A stretch of DNA of 23,688 nt, taken from contig DASZHC010000036.1 in the NCBI GenBank assembly GCA_035938215.1, positions 1 to 23,688 on the forward strand, written 5' to 3'. Shown here one piece after another: positions 7,977 to 15,403 of this stretch; position 1 is the stretch's first letter; every line of letters starts with the position of its first letter. The position numbers were made by a program, and so were the translations under genes. Under the pieces are notes generated by a model that worked only from the letters and a program-made list of their open reading frames with translations, was not told the origin of the DNA and made no database searches. Origin of the DNA: DASZHC01 sp035938215 (lineage in GTDB: Bacteria > Verrucomicrobiota > Verrucomicrobiia > Chthoniobacterales > JAFAMB01).

Positions 7977-8573
7977 TTACAAGCGCACCAGAAGCTTCGA
8001 TCTTTGTTGTTCAGCTTTCCAGCTTTGGCCGTCGTGCACGAGCATCTTCACCGTCTGATTAAGCTGCTCAACCTTCAGTGGCTTCCTCAGAACCGTGACC
8101 GGACTAACTTGAAGAATCCGATCGAGGATCTCGCTATCCGGATAACCTGTGATCACGACAACGTTGAGGTCCGGATCAATCTGCTTGGCTGTTTTATACA
8201 CCAGATCACCGGGAGCGTCAGGCAATTGCAAGTCCAAAAACATGAGATCGAATTTCTGCTTACGGAGGCTTTTAATGGCCTCTTTAGCCGTATCGACCAC
8301 CACTCGACTGAAACCCATTTCCTTCAAAAATGTTCGAAAGAGATCCTGCAGGCCCGGATCGTCGTCAACGACTAAAACCGTTGGTTGGCCTTGCTTGTCT
8401 TGGCGCAAAATGTCGCGGTCCAGAGAGGATTTCTTGATCCGCCAGCGGCCGCCGATGTGAATGGCCGGAATCTTTCCGCGTTGTACGAGATAGTAGACAG
8501 TCGGTAGAGGAATCCGCAGGTACTCGGCCGTCTCTTTTACGGTAAGCAGATTGTGAATGGGAGTTTCGCTCAC
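7977..8573 (-). CDS. Response regulator with N-terminal excisionase-type HTH
   Basis: The 198-residue protein combines a short DNA-binding domain of the excisionase/MerR-like HTH_17 type with a receiver domain. The HTH, at about residues 8-52, reads LLTVKETAEYLRIPLPTVYY and then GKIPAIHIGGRWRIKKSSLD. The receiver, at about residues 65-185, has an acidic cluster in VVDDDPG, phospho-acceptor D114 in MFLDLQLPD, the switch Thr in VVITGYPD, and Lys in LRKPLKVE. All phosphorylation residues are present. The order is HTH first and receiver last, the reverse of usual response regulators. The start is a GTG at 8573, chosen because the HTH begins at once; an inverted repeat lies immediately upstream. 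No kinase gene is adjacent. It is probably a transcription regulator that may control itself. Its targets are unknown. Confidence 0.88.
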   Translation of the reverse strand: MSETPIHNLLTVKETAEYLRIPLPTVYYLVQRGKIPAIHIGGRWRIKKSSLDRDILRQDKQGQPTVLVVDDDPGLQDLFRTFLKEMGFSRVVVDTAKEAIKSLRKQKFDLMFLDLQLPDAPGDLVYKTAKQIDPDLNVVVITGYPDSEILDRILQVSPVTVLRKPLKVEQLNQTVKMLVHDGQSWKAEQQRSKLLVRL

Positions 8574-8576
8574 AGC

Positions 8577-8598
8577 TTACAAGAAAATTCGCTTGTAA
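8577..8598. promoter_or_regulatory. Inverted repeat before the HTH-receiver gene, possible operator
   Basis: TTACAAG (8577-8583) and CTTGTAA (8592-8598) form perfect seven-base arms around an eight-base spacer, starting four bases upstream of the GTG start on the minus strand. The position overlaps where the ribosome site or promoter would be, so binding here would block expression. Autoregulation by the adjacent HTH protein is an inference. Confidence 0.45.
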
Positions 8599-8707
8599 AT
8601 CATTTTAACACTACGAAACCATTCGCACGGCTATTCAAGGCGTCTTTGACGAGCTGGGGCTGGTCGCCTAAATATCGACAATTATTTTTTCAAACTTTTC
8701 GCTAGGC
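8599..8707. other. Short spacer with a possible gene-end remnant
   Basis: Between the palindrome and repeat copy B, a plus-strand frame reads YETIRTAIQGVFDELGLVA and then stops (TAA at about 8669-8671), just after an upstream in-frame stop. It looks like a protein C-terminus but is too short to identify. Confidence 0.2.
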
Positions 8708-9148
8708 GGCTAACATTTTTGAATAGCGGATCAGCCCCTGTGATTTTGCCAATCGATCCCGCGGCTACCGTTTTTCAATGGGAGGGTGTATCGGCGTTAC
8801 CGGTCGTGCAAACTCTTTTGGAGCGCGAAGGCTAATCTGCGTCCTTGATGCCTAATTGACCGCTAAACTCGATGTCCGGGCAACCAGCGAACGATTGCCC
8901 CGACCACCAAAAGGAAGGCCGCCCAAACACTGAACTCGCCCCGGTGTCCACGGCAAAAACCGTCATGCGATGTGGTGTTGATCTTGGCCCAAACTTTACC
9001 GAAAGTAGGAACTCCTTTGTAATTAGTTTTCATGCGGTAATCATCCCTCCGCAAACGCTAAAGCGCTCGCCGCGATTTGGCGGAAATGAACCTTTCCTTG
9101 GCCGGCCGGCCATTCGGGATCAGCCGAGCGTTGACACGCCAACGGTTG
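8708..9148. repeat. 441-bp-class direct repeat, copy B
   Basis: This is the second copy of the segment at 2288-2729, same orientation, with the same left edge (CTAACATTTTTGAA) and right edge (ACGCCAACGGTTG). The 83 bases at 9024-9106 are identical to 2604-2686, while the rest shows scattered changes. Its right edge runs directly into the broken C-terminus of a flavoprotein gene on the minus strand, as copy A does into pckA. Confidence 0.85.
8863..9033 (-). CDS. Small single-pass membrane protein, repeat copy B
   Basis: This is a 56-residue homologue of the ORF at 2455-2613. It starts MKTNYKGVPTFGKVWAKI, keeps the hydrophobic segment FSVWAAFLLVVGAIVRWLP, and ends in GHRV where the other copy has a stop right after LP. 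The leader with GGAGG 12 bases before the ATG is identical in both copies. A TTG seven codons upstream could also start it, but the ATG is shared by both copies. The function is unknown; one C-terminal membrane helix is the only clear property. Confidence 0.45.
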   Translation of the reverse strand: MKTNYKGVPTFGKVWAKINTTSHDGFCRGHRGEFSVWAAFLLVVGAIVRWLPGHRV

Positions 9149-9520
9149 CGCCTCGGGCAACCGGTGAGGACCTTTTGCCGACCCGCGTTAGGCATCTCTG
9201 AGCGAACGCAGACGGATCGAAAACGATTGACTTGAATTGCTTCGATCGGGTTGGATGAACAAATATTATCTCGCTTAGTTGATCAATTGTTATGCCGGAC
9301 CTAATCGCCAAGGTCGCAGTGTTCACTAATTCAGCGGCATGACGTCCGATTGCATGAAGACCCAGGGTTTGTCTCGATCGGAATTAACAAGAATTTCAAC
9401 ATCAACCGAATGGACTCGACCACGCTTCGCTCATCCTTTGTAAGGAGGCTGAAGGAGCCACTGTGCGTAATTGAGGCTAGTCCCGCGCGACCGGCCTCTT
9501 CCTCAGTCCAAGCGCAAAAG
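9120..9520 (-). pseudogene. Flavoprotein disulfide-reductase-like gene, C-terminal fragment with frameshifts
   Basis: Reading the minus strand from about 9520 gives AVFCAWTEEEAGRAGLA, then SGSFSLLTKDERSVVES, then LGLHAIGRHAAELVNTATL and IDQLSEIIFVHPT. This follows the dimerisation domain of the oxidoreductase at 20099-21463 piece by piece (GWSENEASRSG, SMRLISDDERSV and so on). Two frame changes occur near 9380-9400. The catalytic His-Pro-Thr motif is visible as VHPTRSKQF. The last eight or nine codons before the stop at 9120 lie within direct-repeat copy B, so the natural gene end has been replaced. The FAD and NAD domains are missing. It could be a separate copy or the inverted other half of the fragment at 7387-7915. 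Confidence 0.82.
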
Positions 9521-9801
9521 ACGGCTCCTCCCTGGTGCCGCTGGGATTCTGCAGATCAACTTCGTGCCCGAAATGCAGCCCCCACGCCTGAATCAAACAG
9601 AGTCTGTGAAATAAATGTGCTGATTAATTCGTCGCAATCGGGCAATAGACGGCTTTTCTCAACAGGTGTAACCCTGGATCGATTGAAAAATGGAGGCTGT
9701 TCGATCAATACAACACGGAGTCCGTTTCGGGGCCGCTAAGATTGCCACCTCTCTCCGGCGGCAAGTTGGTAGGAGGTGGTCGTGGGAAATAAAGCTACTT
9801 T
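9521..9801. other. Degenerate spacer
   Basis: About 280 bases without a recognisable gene. The left part may contain further eroded flavoprotein sequence on the minus strand, but the similarity fades beyond 9520. The right part lies downstream of the phosphofructokinase stop; I see no clear terminator. Confidence 0.3.
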
Positions 9802-11106
9802 CTATAGCATCCTGGCCGGCTGTCCAGTCGCTTCCAGTACGAATCGCCATATTTCGCCCTCGGGATCGATCTTGTGCCTGGTCTGGATTACGAGCTTTAG
9901 GGGTATGTGCACGAATGTATCATGCCATCGTCCGACTAACATGTTTGTCTTTCCGGCCATTCCCGCATGAACCGCATTCTGTGCCAGAATTGAACAATAG
10001 ACGTTATCCTGGGGGGAAGCAGGCACACTCCGAATGGCGTAGCTGGGATCGATGTACTTCAGCGTGATGGGGGTATTTCTCGATTTGAAAAATTGAATGA
10101 TCTTATCTCGCAAAAAAATGCCGATGTCACCCAATCGCTTGTTCCCGGACGCGTCCGTAGCGGGTGAATCGGTTGTCAGAAAGTTCTGGCCCGCTCCTTC
10201 GGCAACCACAACCACGGCATGTTTTCGCAGCAGGATCCTGCTGCTTAGAGCTTCAAGAAATCCGGCGGATCCCTCCAGTGCGAAAGGGACTTCGGGCACA
10301 AGGCAAAAATTGACTTGTTGGCTGGCTAGGGTGGCATAGCAAGCGATGAAGCCGGATTCCCGCCCCATGAGCTTGACCAGGCCGATGCCGTTGTGCGCGC
10401 AGATTGCTTCGACGTGGGCGCAGGAAAGCGCTTCCACGGCTTTAGCGAAAGCGGTCTCGAAACCGAAGCTTTTGTCCAGATACTCAATATCGTTGTCGAT
10501 CGTTTTCGGTATCCCGATGACGCTCTTTCGAAGACCTCGGCGCTGTATTTCTGCTGCTATGGCCGAAGCGCCCTTAAGACTGCCATCCCCTCCAATCACG
10601 AACAAAATATCCACTCCAAGCTCCTGCAAGCCGTCGACCATGGCGTTGATTTCCTGGCCGCCGCGTGACGTGCCAAGAATCGTGCCGCCGAAACTGTGGA
10701 TGTTTGATACTGCCTCAGGCCGCAGTTTCAAAGGCGAGTGCCCATTCTTCAAGACCAGGCCCTCGAAGCCGTAACGGACACCCAAGATTTCGACGACGCG
10801 GTATCCGTGCCAAAGCTCCATCACAATACCTCGAATAACGTCGTTAAGACCTGGAGACAGGCCGCCACAAGTCAAGAGTGCGGCAACAGTTTTTTCGGGG
10901 TCAAAGTAGATTCGCTCTCGAGGACCGGCGATTTCAAAAGTCCGAGGTAGTTGTGACGCTCTGCTTTTGTCAAGATTGTCGTTGGCCCGGTCATCGCAAA
11001 GAATCTGATCGCAATCAGACTTAAACTTTACCAACCCACCGGGGCCCACGCGACGCAACGGCGATAGATATTGGCACTCGCCTAAAGATTCGATAAATGG
11101 TGTCAT
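9802..11106 (-). CDS. 6-phosphofructokinase, long ATP-type of the PfkA superfamily
   Basis: The 434-residue protein phosphorylates fructose 6-phosphate in glycolysis. Motifs in order after a roughly 70-residue N-terminal extension are LTCGGLSPGLNDVIRG, ILGTSRGGQE, FVIGGDGSLKGA, GIPKTIDNDIEYLDKSFGF, KLMGRESGFIA, and PEVPFALEGSAGF. The residue pair that separates donors is informative. The GGDG glycine is typical of ATP use (PPi enzymes have GGDD), whereas the lysine of PKTIDND is shared with PPi enzymes and with the long ATP-dependent enzymes of plants and trypanosomes. It therefore most resembles that long ATP-type group. The length exceeds the 320 residues of E. coli PfkA, as expected there. 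The ATG at 11106 lacks a strong ribosome site; a later start in the extension cannot be excluded. The gene diverges from the oxidoreductase at 11316. Confidence 0.9.
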   Translation of the reverse strand: MTPFIESLGECQYLSPLRRVGPGGLVKFKSDCDQILCDDRANDNLDKSRASQLPRTFEIAGPRERIYFDPEKTVAALLTCGGLSPGLNDVIRGIVMELWHGYRVVEILGVRYGFEGLVLKNGHSPLKLRPEAVSNIHSFGGTILGTSRGGQEINAMVDGLQELGVDILFVIGGDGSLKGASAIAAEIQRRGLRKSVIGIPKTIDNDIEYLDKSFGFETAFAKAVEALSCAHVEAICAHNGIGLVKLMGRESGFIACYATLASQQVNFCLVPEVPFALEGSAGFLEALSSRILLRKHAVVVVAEGAGQNFLTTDSPATDASGNKRLGDIGIFLRDKIIQFFKSRNTPITLKYIDPSYAIRSVPASPQDNVYCSILAQNAVHAGMAGKTNMLVGRWHDTFVHIPLKLVIQTRHKIDPEGEIWRFVLEATGQPARML

Positions 11107-11315
11107 TTAATGATGAAAGTGACGCCGGTCGCGAACTGATACTCCCCCCCGTTTGTTCAATGCTTGCCGTCTTTTGGCGGTGTGCGGACAGCGCCGCCGC
11201 AACATAGACACGCGAAAGATGGAAGGATCTTACCAACCCGTGGTGAGTCTCACTCGCAACGCACAACGTTACGATTCCAATATTCGATGAAAAAATAGCG
11301 GCGACAAGAATTCTT
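11107..11315. promoter_or_regulatory. Divergent intergenic region between pfk and oxidoreductase
   Basis: These 209 bases separate two divergent starts and must carry promoters for both genes. There is no obvious Shine-Dalgarno before either start. I see no clear palindrome or sigma-70 box worth naming. The short minus-strand frame at 11021-11266 overlaps the pfk start and shows no similarity. Confidence 0.4.
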
Positions 11316-12689
11316 ATGGCTTATCAATACGAGGTTGTTGTTATCGGATCCGGGTCGGCAGGCAATGAGGCTTGCCTTGGAGCAGCAAAGGCTGGCTTAA
11401 GTACACTTTTGGTCGAAGAGGGAAGTCTGGGCGGCACTGGTATGCATCGAGGCAGTTATGCCGTGCGAGCATTGAGGGCCTGCGCGACCTACTTCAGCCG
11501 GATCGAGAACGCGGCAAAGGCCGGCGCTTCGGTCGGCACCGTTGAGTCAGACTGGACAAGCTGGATGACGGCGCAACGTCGAGGCAGCAGCGATCTGTCC
11601 GTTGAATTTAGCCGGGCGATTGACCGCGAGAAGGTGGATTTGCGCTTCGGTCACGCGCGACTCGTCGGACCGAATGGGATCGCCATCACCGATCCAGGGA
11701 GGAGCCCCGAAGAACGGGTCACGGCTAAACACATTATTATTGCTGCCGGTTCACGGCCAAATTTTGTTGGTCAGCCTGAGGTCGGAATTTTGAACAGCGA
11801 CCAACTGCTACGCCAGGCTCTTGCCGCTCGACACCTTTTTGTGATCGGCGGCGGATACGTTGGCTGCGAACTGGCCTCCATTTACCGGGCTTTGGGTAGC
11901 CGCGTTACCCTGGCGGAAGCGGGTCCACGCCTGTTGCCAAACTGGGACCCGATCGCGGGCGAACGATTCCGGGATGTGCTGTTGGGTGCCGGCGTTGACG
12001 TTCTGTTAAACGAGCCAGTCGCGCTGCCTCCGCCGATTGTCGGCAACGCGGCCAATTACAAGTTGAGCACCGGCACAGTAATTCAGCCCGATGTCAGCCT
12101 CATCGCCACTGGCAGGAAACCCAACAGTGACGATCTTGGCCTGGAGTCAGTCGGACTAACAGCCGGCACCTGGATACCTGTCAACGAACAGATGCGGACA
12201 TCGATTCAATCGATCTATGCGGTCGGAGATATCACCGGAATCGGATTACTCGACAGTATCGCCACCGCGCAGGCAAGGGTGGCAGTTGACACGATCCTTG
12301 GAAAGCCGGCACTATTCAACAAACGCTGGTTCCCTCAATTCCTTCACACCGAACCGACAATTGCAAGCGTTGGTTGGGCCGAAGACGAAGCAAAAGGTGT
12401 CGGACTGCCAGTCGAAGCGGTTTCCTGGAGCGGGTCGCTGCTGACAGACGACGATTTCAGTGCTGTTCAGCGTGAGAAGATGACAATAAAATGCCTGCTT
12501 CACACGGATACGGCCCACATTCTCGGATGCATAGCTATCGGGTCGCGAGCCGCGGAAATCATCAACCTGGTTTCGACGGCGATGCAGAACGGACAGTCCG
12601 CACGCGAGGTTGCGAAGCTTCCGGCCGTGCACCCGAGTGCGACCGAGGTGTTGGTTCGAACCCTGCGGCAACGGTTTGACCATCCTTGA
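11316..12689 (+). CDS. FAD/NAD(P) oxidoreductase of the disulfide-reductase family without the redox disulfide
   Basis: The 457-residue flavoprotein has the class-I pyridine-nucleotide-disulfide oxidoreductase layout. It has FAD-binding VVVIGSGSAGNEA (residues 7-19), NAD(P)-binding FVIGGGYVGCELASIY (about 180-195), a second FAD motif IYAVGDITGIGLLDS (about 305-319), and a C-terminal dimerisation domain. The position of the CxxxxC redox disulfide reads GGTGMHRGSYAVRAL, so both cysteines are absent (G42 and S47). The C-terminal HPSATE keeps the His-Glu pair (about H439 and E444). Without the disulfide it cannot act as a lipoamide or glutathione-type reductase. Soluble transhydrogenase (SthA) is a known relative with an incomplete disulfide, so direct hydride transfer between nucleotides or to another acceptor is possible. 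A second intact paralogue is at 20099. The substrate is unknown. Confidence 0.88.
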   Translation: MAYQYEVVVIGSGSAGNEACLGAAKAGLSTLLVEEGSLGGTGMHRGSYAVRALRACATYFSRIENAAKAGASVGTVESDWTSWMTAQRRGSSDLSVEFSRAIDREKVDLRFGHARLVGPNGIAITDPGRSPEERVTAKHIIIAAGSRPNFVGQPEVGILNSDQLLRQALAARHLFVIGGGYVGCELASIYRALGSRVTLAEAGPRLLPNWDPIAGERFRDVLLGAGVDVLLNEPVALPPPIVGNAANYKLSTGTVIQPDVSLIATGRKPNSDDLGLESVGLTAGTWIPVNEQMRTSIQSIYAVGDITGIGLLDSIATAQARVAVDTILGKPALFNKRWFPQFLHTEPTIASVGWAEDEAKGVGLPVEAVSWSGSLLTDDDFSAVQREKMTIKCLLHTDTAHILGCIAIGSRAAEIINLVSTAMQNGQSAREVAKLPAVHPSATEVLVRTLRQRFDHP

Positions 12690-12694
12690 GTCCG

Positions 12695-12716
12695 GTGTCG
12701 ACGCGAGCGTCAACAC
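12695..12716. terminator. Stem-loop after the oxidoreductase stop
   Basis: GTGTCGACGC (12695-12704) and GCGTCAACAC (12707-12716) form ten-base arms with one mismatch and a two-base gap, five bases after the TGA. No T-run follows, so it is either a weak or factor-dependent terminator, an RNA-stabilising structure, or an operator. Confidence 0.4.
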
Positions 12717-12862
12717 GTCTCCTGACATAGCTGGCAAAAGGTTTATGGTGACGAGTGGAGAGTCCATCCTTCAAATGATTTGTATAGGTCGCGCGGATGG
12801 TTCGAAAGAAATGGGTTGCCACATAGAGCGAAATCGAGGAGCAAAAGTGGACGGAGCAACGA

Positions 12863-13981
12863 ATGCGTGAGAGGGCAGAGCTGGATCTGCAAGAAAGTCA
12901 GCGGCGCTTTGAGGGAATCGTCGACTCGGCCATGGACGCTATCATTAGCATCAACGAAGCGCAGAGGGTGGTGCTCTTTAACGCAGCGGCCGAACGTATG
13001 TTTGGTTGCGCTGCGGTTGAAGCGCTTGGGCAGCCGCTGGAGCGGTTCATTCCCGCACGGTTGCGGGCGGTGCACCGTGCGCATGTACGCGCGTTTGCCG
13101 CCACCGGGGTGACGAATCGGACGATGGGCAAACTTGGCAGCCTTACGGCACTGCGGGCCGACGGTCGGGAATTCCCGATCGAGGCCTCCATTTCTCAAAC
13201 CGAGGTCGGCGGCGATAAGCTGTTCACGGTGATTTTGCGTGATATTGCGGAGCGACAAGAGGCCGAAGAGGCCTTGAGCCGATCCGAAGCGCAGTTGCGC
13301 GCCCTAGCAGCCCGGCTCCAGCGAGCGCGTGAAGAGGAGGCTATCCGAATCGCCCGGGAGTTACATGACCAACTTGGCCGTTGTCTTACAACCATTAAGA
13401 TGGATATCACCCTGATCGAGCAAACGGTTTCCGCACAGCTGACAACGCAATCTATTCGCTCTATTCAGGAGAAGATCCCGTTGATGCTGGAAGCGATTGA
13501 CGAAACGGTTCAGATCGTGCGCAAAATCTCTACCGAACTGCGTCCAGGAATTCTCGACGACCTGGGCTTGGCGGCCGCAATTGAATGGCAGGCAAAAGAC
13601 TTCCAGAAGCGCTCGGGCGTATTGTGCATTCTCGACATCACCGAAGAGGATCTCGATGTAGGTCGCGAACAAGCGACAGCCGTCTTTCGTATTTTTCAGG
13701 AAATAGTGACTAATATCGCGCGCCATTCGAAAGCGGAAAGGGCCTGGATCCATCTCCATGCGCAGGAGGGTATGGTCGTGCTCGAAGTTGAGGACAACGG
13801 CGTAGGGATTTCGCCTGAAGCACTTAGTCAATGCGGGGGGCTCGGGCTTCTCGGCATGCGTGAACGCGCCGCGATGTTTGGTGGCGAGGTCGAGATCGGG
13901 GGGATTCCCGGCAAAGGAATGACGGTTATTGTGCGCATGTCAATTGATGGACCAGCCAGAATCCTTCAAAAGCAAAACTGA
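12863..13981 (+). CDS. PAS-domain histidine kinase, NarX/DegS-type (HisKA_3)
   Basis: The 372-residue soluble sensor kinase has a short N-terminal helix, a PAS domain (about residues 12-130) ending in the typical VILRDIAERQEAEEAL linker, a HisKA_3 dimerisation domain with phospho-acceptor H168 in IARELHDQLGR, and an HATPase_c domain. The ATPase domain shows the N-box EIVTNIARHSKA (N284), the G1 box VEDNGVGIS and the G2 box GLGLLGMRERA. No membrane segments are visible, so it senses an internal signal; the PAS domain lacks an obvious haem or flavin signature that I can name. A GGAG sits six bases before the ATG at 12863. The next gene, 59 bases downstream, is a NarL-type response regulator and is the likely partner. 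PAS-containing kinases of this class often report redox, oxygen or energy state. Confidence 0.93.
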   Translation: MRERAELDLQESQRRFEGIVDSAMDAIISINEAQRVVLFNAAAERMFGCAAVEALGQPLERFIPARLRAVHRAHVRAFAATGVTNRTMGKLGSLTALRADGREFPIEASISQTEVGGDKLFTVILRDIAERQEAEEALSRSEAQLRALAARLQRAREEEAIRIARELHDQLGRCLTTIKMDITLIEQTVSAQLTTQSIRSIQEKIPLMLEAIDETVQIVRKISTELRPGILDDLGLAAAIEWQAKDFQKRSGVLCILDITEEDLDVGREQATAVFRIFQEIVTNIARHSKAERAWIHLHAQEGMVVLEVEDNGVGISPEALSQCGGLGLLGMRERAAMFGGEVEIGGIPGKGMTVIVRMSIDGPARILQKQN

Positions 13982-14040
13982 TTGCAGATGAGTCAAGTTT
14001 TTTCTGTATCCGCCGGTCTGAGGCGCGGCCTCGCTAGCCC

Positions 14041-14664
14041 ATGAAAATTCTGATCGTTGACGATCATGCGATTTTTCGGGACGGTTTAAGGCGAATCCTG
14101 TCAGACGAATTTAAGGCTGCGACTTTCGGTGATGCGAGCAATGCTACGGAGGCTCTTGACCGAGTCTGGAAAGAGAAATGGGATCTCGTTTTGCTCGATA
14201 TTACGATGCATGGCCGCACGGGTCTGGATGTCTTGAAGGAGATCCGGAGTTCGGCATCCGATTTGCCCGTACTCATACTTAGCGGACATCCGGAAGAACA
14301 ATATGCGGTGCGGGTGCTGAGAGCGGGCGCGGCTGGCTATCTTACAAAAGAGAGCGCATCGCACGACTTATGCAAGGCAGTCAAAAAGCTCCTCGGTGGC
14401 GGTAAGTACATCAGCGCAAGCCTTGCGGAACAATTGGCAGCCGAGATTCAATCACCGCAAGGGTATCTGCATGAGACGCTTTCCAATCGCGAATACCAGG
14501 TCATGCTTCTCATCGCAGCCGGCAAAGTGCCAAAGGAAATCGGCAGCGAACTTTCTTTGAGTGCTAAGACAGTTAGTACCTACCGCTCCCGCATACTTGA
14601 GAAACTGAAGTTAAGAAATAACTCGGAAATAATGCGTTATGTTGTGGAACGGAAGCTAGCCTAA
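14041..14664 (+). CDS. NarL/FixJ-family response regulator
   Basis: The 207-residue protein has an N-terminal receiver (acidic pair in LIVDDHAIFRDG, phospho-acceptor D53 in LVLLDITMHG, switch Ser in LILSGHPEE, Lys in YLTKES) and a C-terminal LuxR-type HTH (about residues 145-207, LSNREYQVMLLIAAGKVPKE, then SLSAKTVSTYRSRI). All residues needed for phosphorylation are present. It follows the histidine kinase on the same strand with a 59-base gap, so the two are very probably one two-component system controlling transcription. The ATG at 14041 gives the standard family N-terminus. Nearby targets such as the pfk, oxidoreductase or ACS-GNAT genes are plausible, but nothing in the sequence proves them. 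Confidence 0.95.
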   Translation: MKILIVDDHAIFRDGLRRILSDEFKAATFGDASNATEALDRVWKEKWDLVLLDITMHGRTGLDVLKEIRSSASDLPVLILSGHPEEQYAVRVLRAGAAGYLTKESASHDLCKAVKKLLGGGKYISASLAEQLAAEIQSPQGYLHETLSNREYQVMLLIAAGKVPKEIGSELSLSAKTVSTYRSRILEKLKLRNNSEIMRYVVERKLA

Positions 14665-14978
14665 CTAAGCCTCTCCAGGGACTGGGAATTGACGCCAATT
14701 GCTAGCCGATCCACTGGAGGGCGTCCGCTCTGTCGGCGCCGTGAAATGGTGTTGACGCTGGCTTGGCGTCGTCCTCGAAGAAATCGGTGTATCCGAGTCG
14801 TTGTGACTCGAGAGCTTCCACCACAAGTTCCCGGGGAACGAAGCAGCGCCTCGGACCGCTTGGAAGATGCAAAGGCAAACGGCTCTTGTAGGCCGATTAC
14901 CTACAAGAATTTCAGCCGAACGGCAATTTCTGCACATCGTGGACCCGGCTATGGTGAAGCTATCAATCAGTTTGTTTT
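14665..14978. other. Intergenic region between the two response regulators
   Basis: There are 314 bases without a gene. The region contains an AATTG/CAATT inverted repeat (14687-14691 and 14696-14700) soon after the upstream stop, and a stronger eight-base palindrome at 14885-14907. It probably carries the terminator of the kinase-regulator pair and the promoter of the next receiver gene. Confidence 0.4.
14885..14907. promoter_or_regulatory. Perfect inverted repeat upstream of the receiver/PocR-AraC pair
   Basis: CTTGTAGG (14885-14892) and CCTACAAG (14900-14907) pair perfectly around a seven-base spacer, 71 bases before the ATG of the receiver gene. There is no T-run after it, which argues for an operator rather than an intrinsic terminator. 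Its CTTGTA/TACAAG hexamers also make up the palindrome before the HTH-receiver gene at 8577-8598, in reversed arrangement. Confidence 0.45.
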
Positions 14979-15380
14979 ATGAAAGTTTATATCGTAGAGG
15001 ACGCACCGGAGACCCGCAAGGATATCGCGAACGCTTTGGCACCGATGAAGGATATTGAGGTCGTCGGAGAAGCCGAATCGGTGTGCGACGCCAGAAAGGG
15101 AATCTATTCCTCATCACCGGAGGCGGTAATTCTGGACATTTCCCTCCCGGACGGCAGCGGCGTTGAGATCCTCAAACTGATCCGTAACTGGCGCAAGGAG
15201 ATTCGTGTTGTGGTTTTGACCTATGATCCATCCAAAGAGCTTCGAGCCAAATGCATGGAACTGGGCGCCGCCGCGATTTTCGACAAACTCAATGGTTTTA
15301 ATAGAGCGGTTGAGTTTCTCCATGGGCTTTTGCCGGGCCCGGACATGCAAACCGGGGAAGCAAGTTTTTCATGCAACTAA
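14979..15380 (+). CDS. Stand-alone receiver-domain response regulator
   Basis: The 133-residue protein consists of a receiver only: YIVEDAPETRKD at the start, phospho-acceptor D53 in AVILDISLPDGSG, Thr in VVVLTYDPS and Lys in AIFDKLNGF. After the receiver only about 15 residues remain, with no DNA-binding domain. Such single-domain regulators act by protein contact or as phosphate shuttles. It precedes the PocR-AraC gene by 23 bases, or overlaps it by ten if the earlier AraC start is used, so the two are co-transcribed. The nearby histidine kinase at 12863 could phosphorylate it, which would give one kinase two outputs; this is inference. Confidence 0.92.
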   Translation: MKVYIVEDAPETRKDIANALAPMKDIEVVGEAESVCDARKGIYSSSPEAVILDISLPDGSGVEILKLIRNWRKEIRVVVLTYDPSKELRAKCMELGAAAIFDKLNGFNRAVEFLHGLLPGPDMQTGEASFSCN

Positions 15381-15403
15381 TAATCGGAAGAGGCAATGTT
15401 GCT

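Noticed and set aside
12744..12870. 42-codon frame overlapping the histidine kinase start
   Set aside because: It has no ribosome site and no similarity. The kinase start has its own GGAG.
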